A stretch of 64,000 bases of DNA from RHLJ01 sp965212165 (GTDB taxonomy: Bacteria > Bacteroidota > Rhodothermia > Balneolales > Balneolaceae): the NCBI GenBank assembly GCA_965212165.1, contig OZ243096.1, positions 2,108,001 to 2,172,000 of the forward strand, given 5' to 3'. Under the pieces are notes generated by a model. It ran no database searches and was not told where the DNA came from. It saw only the letters and a list, made by a program, of their open reading frames with translations. Position 1 is the first letter of the stretch; the number at the start of each line of letters is the position of its first letter. The translations under genes and the position numbers were made by a program. Below are positions 16,933-26,834 of this stretch, piece by piece.

Positions 16933-19605
16933 ATGAAAACAAACAAAACAAATAGCAAGGTATCACGCTTTGCGTGGTTGTTATTAGTGTTTGGGGTACT
17001 TTTCAGCATAACATCTTCGGATGTTTTTGCACAAGTACCACCTGCCAATACTCCAATTGGTAACCAAGCGAGTGCAACCTATCTAGATAGTGGGAATTTA
17101 CCACAAACAGTTACTTCAAATACGGTAGAAACAATCGTTCAACAAGTAGCTGGTGTAACAATAACTCCTGGTATTAACTTAACAGTTAGTCCTGGTGGTC
17201 AAGTAACATTTCCTCATACAATTACCAACACTGGTAACGGTATTGATAGCTTTGATCTTTCAACGCTAGAGGGAAGTGGAGATTTCAACTTCGATAACAT
17301 TACAATCTATGCCGATGAGGATGGGAATGGTGTTGCAGATAACTTCACACCTATAATAGTTACTCCAAATATTTCTTTTCCTGGAAATGTTGGTAATAAT
17401 CCAAATACTTACGGAATCGTAATTGTTGCAGATATACCTGTTACAGCTAACGATGGTGATATTGAAACTTTCAACATTACTGCAGAAAGTAACTTTGATA
17501 GCAATGAATCTGCTTCAGCAACTAACACAACTACTGTTGATGAAGATGCTGTAATTAATGTTCAAAAGAATCGTAGTGTTCAGAATGTAGCAGTAGGAGA
17601 TACTGTAACATATACTTTCTCATATGCTGAAAGTGGTGGTAACTCAAATGCAACAAATCTAGTAATTAAAGATCCACTTCCTTCTGGAGTTACTTATGTA
17701 GCTGGTTCAGGTGTTTGGTCTGGTGCTTCTGGTATCCCATTAACGGATGAGGGAACTGGAGAAGTTGCTTCAGGTATTACTTACGAGTATGATGATTCTG
17801 GTGTAGCTGATTCTTTAATTATTCAGATCGCAAGCATTAATGCCGGTGCATCTGGTACGATTAGCTTTAAAGTTACAGTTAATTCTGGAACTGAAGGTAA
17901 TACGATCATAAATACTGGTAATTATAAGCATACTGATAGCCCAAATCCAGCAAATACAAACCCGGCAGATATCGTTGTTGATGATAATTACGATATAGTT
18001 GCAGCCGGTGCTGATACTGTTAGTCAAGGTGAAGTTGATCAAGGTGCTATAGTTAATTTTGTTAACAAATTTGTAAACATTGGTACAGCTACAGATACAT
18101 ATAACATAACTACTTCAGCTAATGACTACCCTGCAGGTACTACATTTACCTTCTTCCAAGCTGATGTTAGTAATCAACCAACTTCTCCATATACCGATAC
18201 AGGCTCTGATGGTATTCCTGATACTGGTCCAGTAGCGGTTGGAGATACAGTTATTGTAATATTACAAGTAAATTTACCTTCTGGTATTAGTGGCGGTCCA
18301 TATTCAGTAGTTAAAACATTAACCTCTGTAAATGATCCAGCCGAAAGTGATTTCCATGTTGATAAACTTGATGGAATTACTGCACCAACGGTTGATATTA
18401 CTAACAATGGTGGTATTGGCACTGGTACAGGTGTTGGACAAGGTCCAGAAGTGAATCCTGTTAGTACTATTACAACTAACCCAAACACTACGGTTAATTT
18501 TTCACTTGTAATTAATAACACAAGTTCAGTTTCGGATAACTATGCTTTAAACTTTGGCATAGATACAACTGCTGCTGGTCAATTAGCCAATGCAGGTACT
18601 CTACCTACTGGATGGACAGCTTCTTTTAGAAATCCAAATAACAATAATACTGTTATTACTCAAACTGGAACAATTGCCGCTGGTGATTCCATGGAAGTAA
18701 CTTTCAGAGTTAATATTCCAGCTGGTTTTTCACCTGGTGATGTTGAACTTTACGTTCGTGCACTATCTCAAACAACTGGGGCTCTTGATATCAAACATGA
18801 GCGTGTTACCGTTAGTACGGTAAGAAATATTTCTCTTACTGCGAATCAAAATGGTCAGGTTTCACCTGGTGGTTCAAAAAACTACATTCACACCTTAACC
18901 ATAAATAGTAACGTACCTGAGAATAATGGTACTGATACTGATTTCTATGTAGATCTGACGAACTCTGTTCCTAACGGATGGACAGCAGTTATTTATTGGG
19001 ATACAAACGAAGATGGGGCGGTTACTCAAGGTGTTGATTCATTATTAACCAGTGCAGCGAGCCCTAATTCTGTGGATTTACCACCAGGAGTAGGTGTTCT
19101 GAATTTCGGTGATCAACTAAAATTTATCGTAAATGTTAATGCAAGTACTGGTCTTGATGATGGTGCAACTGTTACAACAACAATTACTATCTCTGATGAA
19201 GGGACAGTTGGTTTAGCAGATGTAACTAATAATGACCAAACTGAAGTTCAAGCAGGTATCATATCCATCGATAAATTCCAAGCACCAGATGCTACTGGAT
19301 CACCTGGAACATTTACGAAAAACAATTTCAATGTATTCCCAGGGGATACAGTATGGTATGAAATTGTAGTAGTTAATGATGGTTCTCAGTCTGTTACAAA
19401 TATTGTTGTTCAGGATGATGTGCCTTCATTTACATCAATCATTGTTCCTGCGACGGTAACCATTGATAATGGTGCAATTGTTGGTCTTACTCTTGATCCA
19501 GCAAATCCAACAGCTGGTCAAACTGGTACAGTTAAAGTGACATTACCAGAATTAGAGTCTACTCATCAATTCACCATCCGTTTTGCGGTAAAAGTTGATG
19601 AATAA
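16933..19605 (+). CDS. Large secreted DUF11/Ig-like repeat protein
   Basis: The preferred ATG at 16933 yields 890 aa with a signal peptide ending SSDVFAQ; an upstream in-frame ATG at 16876 would add 19 residues. The mature protein is a chain of about six Ig-like modules (roughly 75-200, 205-335, 345-470, 505-635, 635-775 and 775-890). They carry recurrent patterns such as VSPGGQVTFPHTITNTG, VAVGDTVTYTFSYAESGG and FPGDTVWYEIVVVNDG, typical of DUF11. It is rich in Asn, Thr, Ser and Gly, poor in Cys and has no T9SS sorting tail. It begins just downstream of the small DUF11 gene. A hairpin with a short T-run follows its stop, which could lower transcription into the giant outer-membrane gene. An extracellular or envelope fibre or adhesin component is inferred from architecture only. 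Confidence 0.85.
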   Translation: MKTNKTNSKVSRFAWLLLVFGVLFSITSSDVFAQVPPANTPIGNQASATYLDSGNLPQTVTSNTVETIVQQVAGVTITPGINLTVSPGGQVTFPHTITNTGNGIDSFDLSTLEGSGDFNFDNITIYADEDGNGVADNFTPIIVTPNISFPGNVGNNPNTYGIVIVADIPVTANDGDIETFNITAESNFDSNESASATNTTTVDEDAVINVQKNRSVQNVAVGDTVTYTFSYAESGGNSNATNLVIKDPLPSGVTYVAGSGVWSGASGIPLTDEGTGEVASGITYEYDDSGVADSLIIQIASINAGASGTISFKVTVNSGTEGNTIINTGNYKHTDSPNPANTNPADIVVDDNYDIVAAGADTVSQGEVDQGAIVNFVNKFVNIGTATDTYNITTSANDYPAGTTFTFFQADVSNQPTSPYTDTGSDGIPDTGPVAVGDTVIVILQVNLPSGISGGPYSVVKTLTSVNDPAESDFHVDKLDGITAPTVDITNNGGIGTGTGVGQGPEVNPVSTITTNPNTTVNFSLVINNTSSVSDNYALNFGIDTTAAGQLANAGTLPTGWTASFRNPNNNNTVITQTGTIAAGDSMEVTFRVNIPAGFSPGDVELYVRALSQTTGALDIKHERVTVSTVRNISLTANQNGQVSPGGSKNYIHTLTINSNVPENNGTDTDFYVDLTNSVPNGWTAVIYWDTNEDGAVTQGVDSLLTSAASPNSVDLPPGVGVLNFGDQLKFIVNVNASTGLDDGATVTTTITISDEGTVGLADVTNNDQTEVQAGIISIDKFQAPDATGSPGTFTKNNFNVFPGDTVWYEIVVVNDGSQSVTNIVVQDDVPSFTSIIVPATVTIDNGAIVGLTLDPANPTAGQTGTVKVTLPELESTHQFTIRFAVKVDE

Positions 19606-19624
19606 TAATTCTTAACCCAGATAT

Positions 19625-19660
19625 GGAGATGAGGTTGATAGCCTCTTCTCCCTTTTAAAT
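19625..19660 (+). terminator. Intercistronic hairpin, possible partial terminator
   Basis: The arms ggaga-t-gagg (19625-19634) and cctc-t-tctcc (19642-19651) pair over nine bases with one T-T mismatch and a 7-base loop. The sequence cttttaaat follows. The hairpin lies between the 890-aa DUF11 gene and the GTG start of the next gene at 19663. The T-run is short, so incomplete termination or mRNA stabilisation is more likely than a full stop. Confidence 0.45.
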
Positions 19661-19662
19661 AA

Positions 19663-22600
19663 GTGAAAAAGTTTTTCCCACATATCATATTGATACTGGT
19701 TGCCATTTTCGGCAATGTGGGAGAACTTTATGCACAAGAGCCACCAGCAACAGGTCAATCTATTATAAATCAGGTTACAGGTACGTATGTTTTAAATGGT
19801 GGAGAACCTAAAGATGTTTATTCAAACGAAGTTGAAGTTGTAGTTGACGGAATCACAGAATTCAATTTCTGGCCAAATAACTCTATTACAAAGTTCAGAG
19901 GTAGAACTGTAGAATTTAGTCATTTCGTTAGAAATACTGGAACTACACCAACTACAATTGATATCAAAGGATACAATACTGGAGGAGATGACTTTGATTT
20001 ACAGGATCTTTCATGGACTAGAACGGAGCTGAGCAAGTTTAGTGCTCAAAGTGCAAATACAGATACACTTTCAACTTCTGTTGTATTAGAACCTGGTCAA
20101 GAATTTGGTGTTAGTTATGTAGGTTTAATTAGTTCATTAGAAGAGAGAGCAAGATTATCAGCAATTATGGTATTCGAAGCTACATCAATAGAAACTGGCA
20201 TTACCGTAATAAATGCTGATACTATCAATATTCAAATCGGAGCGATTGTTGATGTTCAAAAAGAACAAATTGGAGCAGATGAATTAAGACAAGGCGATAA
20301 CTTCACATATAGATTACAAGGTGAGAATATTGGTGATTTAACAGCTTTACCTCGACAGATTAGTGTTGATGGAAATCTTGTCGATAAGGTAATTCTTACA
20401 GATTCTATTCCTGAAAATCTAACATTTGTATCTTTTCAGAATGTGATTAATGGTACTCCTTACTATCACGTTAATAGTGGAGGTACACTAGAATTCACAA
20501 CTTCTGCACCCCAAGATTTATCAACAGTAGATATTATTGGAGTAGGATTTGACTCACTAAATGTTGGAGAAACCTTTGACATGAGTTTTGAAGTTTCAAT
20601 AAATGATAATGCTTCTGGTCAAATCAAGAACATTGCCGAAGTTTCCTATATAGATCCAGAAGGCACAGTAACAACAGCTGCAGCATCTAATGATGTTGTA
20701 GCTGAATTACCTGAAGTAGCAGCTGCTATTGAATACTATACCGATGACGAATTTGATGAAGAAACTGGGACCTCAGGAATAGGAGATCCACTACATATTC
20801 AAGCTTCTGCATCAGCATGTAATGAACGACGGGCAACAATTGAAAGAGTACAAATTAAAATCTCTTCAAAATTAACTGGCGATGAAGAAAATTATATAGG
20901 TGTTGAAACTGGACCAAATACTGGGATTTTCAGAATACAAGAAGAAGTACCTACAAGAGATGGTTTCATATTTGATGTAATAAAGGATAATAAGATTCTT
21001 GAAACGGCCGAAGATGATGTAATTATTGCAGAATTAACTTGTAATGGATTATTAGGTGGTGGCGGAACATCAACAAGTATTAAGGCAGATGTTTTAGTAG
21101 ATCCATTTGGTATTGTTTTTGATAGTGAAACTAATCAAGTTATTCCTGGAGCAGACATTGTTATTATTGATGTAAATGGTACTTCAAATGGTGGTAACCC
21201 TGGACAACCAGCACGTGTATATACAGCAAATGGAAGAGAAGATGCTAGTAATACGCAAATAAGTGGTACAAAAGGGAAATACAAATTTCCATTCCTAAGA
21301 GCAGGAACTTATCGACTTGAAATAACACCACCTAAAGGTTATACATTTAGTTCTGAAGTTCCAGTTGATTCATTACCAGTAGACAGAGTAGTTGATAGAA
21401 ATGCTTCCTATGGTCAAGATTTTGTGATATCTGGACAACCTATTGGTATTGATTTTGATATTCCACTTGATCCTCAAGCCTTAGGTGTACTTCTAGCAGA
21501 AAAGAAAGTAGATCGGACAGTTGCAGAGATTGGAGACTTTGTTAATTATACGATTACATTAAAAAGTCAGGCTGTAAATACAGTACAGAATTTAAAGGTA
21601 TTTGATGAGCTTCCATTTGGCTTCGAATATCAGTTAGGGTCAGCTAAAATTGACGGTACAGCATTAACTGATCCTGATGGTGGAAGTGGACCAGATCTTA
21701 CTTTCCGAATTGGGAATATTAATCCTGGGCAAACTAAAGTGCTTAGCTATAGAGTATATCTAGGACCTGGTTCAGAGCGTAGCGATGGTATTAACGTTGC
21801 TCTAGTACAAAGTGATGAACTTGTAGTTAAAACAAGTAACGAAGCTAAAGTTAAGATTGAAGTTAGAGGTGGAGTATTTAACGAAGAAGCACTGATTATT
21901 GGTAAAGTATTCCTCGATTGTGATGAAAATAACATGCAAAACGGAGCTGAGTTAGGAATCCCAGGAGTACGACTTTACTTAGAAAATGGTAATTATGTAA
22001 TAACTGATAGTAAAGGGATGTATTCGTTCTATGCAATTAAAGCGAATAAACATGTACTAAAGCTAGATAATTATTCTCTTCCTTTTGGTGCCAAAATGAA
22101 GGTACTTGATAATCGTCATGCATTCGATCCTTCAAGTAGATTTGTAGATGTTAAGAAAGGCGAAATGCACAGAGCAGATTTTGCAGTTTGTGAATGTAAT
22201 GGTGATATCATCGATGAAATTAAAGAGAGAGCAGATTTAATTAATGGAGTAGTAAAAGACAATTTATCAACTTCATTGAAACAAAGTTTCTCACTTCAGG
22301 ATAGGGCTGCTGGATCTGGCAATTCGAATATAGCAAGTGGTACTATTGGGAATGTTAAAGCTCCAAATATTGCAACAACTTCACCTGATGGAATAGTTGA
22401 GACTTTAACTCAGGAAGAAGTAAGAAAAGACTCAATTAAGACATTATCTATCGAGCAAATGATCCAAGACACTGATATGGAGATTGGATTTTTGAATATT
22501 GCAGATGGGGACACTATTAGAAGTGAGAAGGTTACAATTTGGGCTAAAGGTAGATCAGGTGCTTTATTCGATTTATTTGTAAATGGTGAACTAATTGGAT

Positions 22601-25600
22601 CACATAGAATAGGACAAAGATCGGTATTACAAGAAAAAGGAATTCAAGTTTGGGAATATGTTAGTGTTGACTTAACTCCAGGTGTTAATGATATAGAGTT
22701 AGTTGAAGCAGATCCATTTGGGAATATTAGAGCATCAAAGAAAATACAACTATTGACACCAGGTACTCTTGATCAAGTAATTTTAACAGTACCACGTAAT
22801 AATATTCCAGCTGACGGTACCTCAACTGCATTAGTAACTATTCAGTTATTAGATAAAGATGGGATGCTAATAGGTTCTAGAATGCCAGTTACTTTAGATG
22901 TTTCTTTTGGAACATGGAAAGCAACCGATTTAGACGCACAAGAACCAGGAACTCAGATATTTATTGAAGAAGGGGAAACTAGTATTGAGTTAGTATCAAC
23001 TATTGAGCCTCAAACTTCAAAAGTTAGAGCTTCAGTTGGTGTAGTTTCTGGGGAAACAAAGGTTGAATTCCTTCCTGATCTGAGACCTTTAATTGCTGCA
23101 GGTATTATTGAAGGGAATTTGAGACTAAGAGAGCCACTTAATATTTCAAGAGATGTTGATAATGATGGTTTTGAAAGAGAGTTAAAACAACTTTCATACG
23201 ATATAAATAGCTTTACCGCTGATGGAAGATTCGCATTCTTCCTAAAAGGTAAAGTATCTGGAAAAACCTTATTAACAGCTGGCTTTGATTCTGAGAAAGA
23301 GGAAGAAGAACGGTTGTTTAGAGATATAAGACCAGAAGAATTTTATCCTGTATATGGTGAATCTTCGATAAAAGGTTTTGATGCCCAATCTTCTGGTAGA
23401 CTATATATAAGGTTAGATAGAGGTAAGACCTATGCATTATATGGTGATTTCATAACACAGGATAATAAGTCAGATATCCAATTAGGTGGATACAGTAGAT
23501 CTCAAAATGGAGTAAAAACCCATTTAGAACAAGGTGCTGTTACAATCGAAGCTTTTGGTGTTAGTTCGGTATTTGCACGTAGAATAAGAGAGATTCAAGG
23601 TCAAGGTATTTCTAGATATGAACTTCCAGATAGAGATATAATTGACAATAGTGAAATAATTGAGTTAATCACTTATGACCGTGATCAAAGTGAAGTTATT
23701 CTGAATTCAGAACGTCTAACACGCTTTGCAGATTACGTAATTGATCCATTTTCTGGAGTTATCACATTTAAAAACCCTGTATTTAGTGTTGATGGTGAGT
23801 TTAATCCAGTATTTATTAGAGCAACATATGAAGTTGAGAATAATTCTGATCGATACTTAATTGGTGGAATTAGTGGAGATGTGGAGCTTGTAGATGGTCT
23901 TAATATAGGTGCAGGAATTATTCAGGATAATAACCCTAATGGAGAATTTACTCTAGCTAGTAGTAATTTGAATTTCGACTTAGGTAATTCAACTAAAATC
24001 ATTGCCGAAGCAGTTCGTACAATTTCTGATCAAGAAGGAACTGGAAACGCAGGTAGACTTGAAATCCGACATAAAGGAAGTAGATATGAGCTTAATGGAC
24101 AGCTTGGAAGATCAGACGAAAACTTTAGTAATCAAGGTGCAAGTTTAGGTCAATCTAGAACTGAAGCAAAGGCAAGAGGACGTTTTAACATTACATCTAA
24201 TACTAATTTTAATGCTGAATTTATTCTTTCTAGAAACGACACAACTGGAAATCAAACATTAGGAACCTTAGTTGGATTAAAGCATTCATTTGAATCAGGA
24301 GTAAATGCAGAGCTAGGAGTTCGGCATTCTGAACAGACCAATAATACCTCAGGTGATGTGACTAATACTAATTTAAGAAGTAAAGTGACTTCACAAATTC
24401 CATTTGTAAAAGGAGCTTCTGCATTTGGAGAATTTGAGCAAGATTTAAATGAAGCAGATAGAAAGACTATTGCAGTTGGTGGAGATTATAAGATTAGAAA
24501 CATTGCAAAAGCATATGCTAAGCATGAGTTTATATCTAGCGCTGGAGGTAGATATACTCTTCAAAGTAATGCCCAAAGAAATAATACTGTTTTTGGTATT
24601 GATGCCAATTACATGAAAAACGGTAAGGTATTTAGTGAATACCGTATGAATGATGCTTTAGATGGTAGAACAGGGCAAGCTTCACTTGGGTTAAGAAATA
24701 GCTTTAGCTTAAGAGAAGGTTTATCACTTAATGCAGGATTCGAAAGAATTTTTACGGTTCAAGGTCCAAGTAGTAATGATGGTACTTCAATTTCTACATC
24801 AATTGAATATACAGGAAGTGATAACTGGAAAGGTTCAGCAAGAACAGAAGCTAGATTTGGTGCTAACGCTGATACTTATTTAAATAGCTTAGGATATGGT
24901 CTTAGAATTAATCCTGATTGGACATTCTTGGGAAGGAACATAATTGCAATTAATACAGCTGAGGGAATATCAGGAATTAGAAAACTTCAGGAGAGATTAC
25001 AATTAGGTGCAGCATTTAGAGGAAGTGAAACAAATCAATTCGATGCTCTTTTCCGTTATGAATTTAAATTTGAGAAAGATCAAAGTATCGCTCCTGATTT
25101 CTTTAGAACTGCTCATGTTCTATCTAGTCATGCTAATTACCATCCTACATCCGACTTAGTTCTTTCGGGAAGAGTGGCAGCAAAATATGCCCTTGAAAGT
25201 GATGATCAATTGCGCTCAGAGTCATTCCTAGAATTAATTTCAGGTAGAGCTATTTATGATTTAAATGAGAAATGGGATGCTGGTATAAATGCAAGTTTAT
25301 TAGCTAATAGTGATTTCACAACTAAAGACTATGGACTAGGCGTTGAATTAGGATACTTAGTAGCAACTAACTTAAGATTAGCAGCAGGATTTAATTTCTT
25401 CGGATATGAAGAAGAAGACCTTGCAGTTAATAACTATACACAAGCCGGCGCTTATTTAGGTTTTAGCTATAAATTTGATGAGCAAGTATTTAGAAACTTA
25501 GCACCTAATAGAAGTAATAACTTTATTGATGAAAGCTTATATCTGACATGTATTCCATGTGAAAAACCGATGGATCTAAAAACTATGCCATTAGATATAC

Positions 25601-26832
25601 CTGAGCACTCATTAGATCCTGTTATTCTAGCAGCTGCAGATTTCGAATACAAACCACTTACTAGGTATGTTTTACTACCACGTCAGATTCACTTCGATAA
25701 CAACATGTCGTATATCAATCAGTCTACAGCTCAAATGCTGGATAAAGTGGCTAAGTTCTTAATGAATGAAGATGAATACACTATCAATCTCTCAGGATTT
25801 ACGGATCTAAAGTCTTCTGTAGAATATAATCAAGCATTATCTGATCGACGTTCCATGGCTGCTCGTGCTTATCTAGTAGCTGCAGGTGTTGAGGATAGAA
25901 AACTGATTATTGATGGATATGGCGAACTTCAGTCTAAAGGTGAGAATATAGTTGAAATGGCTCTTGAACGTAAAGTTGAGCTGGATCTTAATGACTTAAA
26001 TAGTAAAGTCACTTTTGTTGATCAAGTAGAGGATATTCAAGTTCAACAGAAAGCTGCAGGAATTGGAAGTTGGGATTATATATTTAAGACAGAGCATAAT
26101 GCGGTTCCTACAAATCTTAATCTAACTCAAGGTTCAACACAATTAAGTTTCCTCAATAAATACATTATTCAAAGAATAGCGATTGCCTTAAGAGAATATC
26201 CTGCAGTAAATGTGACCATAGGATTACCTAATGATCAAAGGTTTAATGCACTTCAAGATGCAATCTTAACTGAGCTAACAAACCATGGTGCCGATATTAC
26301 AAGATTCATGTTTACTCGTGGCACATCAGGTGATAACAATACGGTTCGTTTCGATTACTCAAGTTCAGAACATTTAGAATTCTTTAGTCAACAAGATGAT
26401 ATCAAATTTAGAAATAACAGAGCAATACCAGCTCTAATAGAAAGCTTATTAAACATCTTAAACTCTAGAGAAGATTACGAATTAATACATGATCTATCTC
26501 AAAGTTATGTAGTTCCTGATCGAGTGAACTTTAGACCTGGAACTGCAGAACTTGATAACGAAACACAGGCAGTACTTTCTAGAATTGGTTCATATTTAAG
26601 AAATAATGAATCTGTATATCTAGAATTGATTGGAGATGGAAGTAGAATTGAAGAACGTAGAATGAAAGCGATGCTTCAATACTTAGTTGATTGGGGAGTA
26701 GAGCCAACTAGAATTACTTCAAGTAGAAGTACTATTGATACACAAGGGAAATCGATAAGAATCGAATATAGAAATGCGGATTCCATCAACCTTAGAAACA
26801 TCGAGTTTCTAAACAGAGGAAGAGGGCAATAG
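19663..26832 (+). CDS. Giant outer-membrane protein: DUF11/SdrD_B modules, beta-barrel, OmpA-like C-terminus
   Basis: Starts with GTG, giving MKKFFPHIILILV and a signal peptide ending LYAQ (residue 25); 2389 aa. Order of parts: DUF11-like Ig modules (about 70-190, 195-345, 607-735); prealbumin/SdrD_B-like folds (about 490-605, and 745-830 with GKVFLDCDENNMQNG); an Ig-like segment and an invasin-type module (about 938-1145, with DGTSTALVTIQLLDKDG). About 800 residues (1150-1950) of alternating aromatic/polar strands with EEFYPVYGESS and a Y-V-I-D-P-F-S-G-V-I-T-F element look like an outer-membrane beta-barrel. The end holds an OmpA-like domain with the peptidoglycan-binding pair D2048 (GFTDLKSS) and R2063 (LSDRRS), then two degenerate OmpA-like segments. 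It likely spans the outer membrane and binds the cell wall, anchoring or exporting the neighbouring DUF11 proteins; that role is inference. Confidence 0.85.
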   Translation: MKKFFPHIILILVAIFGNVGELYAQEPPATGQSIINQVTGTYVLNGGEPKDVYSNEVEVVVDGITEFNFWPNNSITKFRGRTVEFSHFVRNTGTTPTTIDIKGYNTGGDDFDLQDLSWTRTELSKFSAQSANTDTLSTSVVLEPGQEFGVSYVGLISSLEERARLSAIMVFEATSIETGITVINADTINIQIGAIVDVQKEQIGADELRQGDNFTYRLQGENIGDLTALPRQISVDGNLVDKVILTDSIPENLTFVSFQNVINGTPYYHVNSGGTLEFTTSAPQDLSTVDIIGVGFDSLNVGETFDMSFEVSINDNASGQIKNIAEVSYIDPEGTVTTAAASNDVVAELPEVAAAIEYYTDDEFDEETGTSGIGDPLHIQASASACNERRATIERVQIKISSKLTGDEENYIGVETGPNTGIFRIQEEVPTRDGFIFDVIKDNKILETAEDDVIIAELTCNGLLGGGGTSTSIKADVLVDPFGIVFDSETNQVIPGADIVIIDVNGTSNGGNPGQPARVYTANGREDASNTQISGTKGKYKFPFLRAGTYRLEITPPKGYTFSSEVPVDSLPVDRVVDRNASYGQDFVISGQPIGIDFDIPLDPQALGVLLAEKKVDRTVAEIGDFVNYTITLKSQAVNTVQNLKVFDELPFGFEYQLGSAKIDGTALTDPDGGSGPDLTFRIGNINPGQTKVLSYRVYLGPGSERSDGINVALVQSDELVVKTSNEAKVKIEVRGGVFNEEALIIGKVFLDCDENNMQNGAELGIPGVRLYLENGNYVITDSKGMYSFYAIKANKHVLKLDNYSLPFGAKMKVLDNRHAFDPSSRFVDVKKGEMHRADFAVCECNGDIIDEIKERADLINGVVKDNLSTSLKQSFSLQDRAAGSGNSNIASGTIGNVKAPNIATTSPDGIVETLTQEEVRKDSIKTLSIEQMIQDTDMEIGFLNIADGDTIRSEKVTIWAKGRSGALFDLFVNGELIGSHRIGQRSVLQEKGIQVWEYVSVDLTPGVNDIELVEADPFGNIRASKKIQLLTPGTLDQVILTVPRNNIPADGTSTALVTIQLLDKDGMLIGSRMPVTLDVSFGTWKATDLDAQEPGTQIFIEEGETSIELVSTIEPQTSKVRASVGVVSGETKVEFLPDLRPLIAAGIIEGNLRLREPLNISRDVDNDGFERELKQLSYDINSFTADGRFAFFLKGKVSGKTLLTAGFDSEKEEEERLFRDIRPEEFYPVYGESSIKGFDAQSSGRLYIRLDRGKTYALYGDFITQDNKSDIQLGGYSRSQNGVKTHLEQGAVTIEAFGVSSVFARRIREIQGQGISRYELPDRDIIDNSEIIELITYDRDQSEVILNSERLTRFADYVIDPFSGVITFKNPVFSVDGEFNPVFIRATYEVENNSDRYLIGGISGDVELVDGLNIGAGIIQDNNPNGEFTLASSNLNFDLGNSTKIIAEAVRTISDQEGTGNAGRLEIRHKGSRYELNGQLGRSDENFSNQGASLGQSRTEAKARGRFNITSNTNFNAEFILSRNDTTGNQTLGTLVGLKHSFESGVNAELGVRHSEQTNNTSGDVTNTNLRSKVTSQIPFVKGASAFGEFEQDLNEADRKTIAVGGDYKIRNIAKAYAKHEFISSAGGRYTLQSNAQRNNTVFGIDANYMKNGKVFSEYRMNDALDGRTGQASLGLRNSFSLREGLSLNAGFERIFTVQGPSSNDGTSISTSIEYTGSDNWKGSARTEARFGANADTYLNSLGYGLRINPDWTFLGRNIIAINTAEGISGIRKLQERLQLGAAFRGSETNQFDALFRYEFKFEKDQSIAPDFFRTAHVLSSHANYHPTSDLVLSGRVAAKYALESDDQLRSESFLELISGRAIYDLNEKWDAGINASLLANSDFTTKDYGLGVELGYLVATNLRLAAGFNFFGYEEEDLAVNNYTQAGAYLGFSYKFDEQVFRNLAPNRSNNFIDESLYLTCIPCEKPMDLKTMPLDIPEHSLDPVILAAADFEYKPLTRYVLLPRQIHFDNNMSYINQSTAQMLDKVAKFLMNEDEYTINLSGFTDLKSSVEYNQALSDRRSMAARAYLVAAGVEDRKLIIDGYGELQSKGENIVEMALERKVELDLNDLNSKVTFVDQVEDIQVQQKAAGIGSWDYIFKTEHNAVPTNLNLTQGSTQLSFLNKYIIQRIAIALREYPAVNVTIGLPNDQRFNALQDAILTELTNHGADITRFMFTRGTSGDNNTVRFDYSSSEHLEFFSQQDDIKFRNNRAIPALIESLLNILNSREDYELIHDLSQSYVVPDRVNFRPGTAELDNETQAVLSRIGSYLRNNESVYLELIGDGSRIEERRMKAMLQYLVDWGVEPTRITSSRSTIDTQGKSIRIEYRNADSINLRNIEFLNRGRGQ

Positions 26833-26834
26833 TG

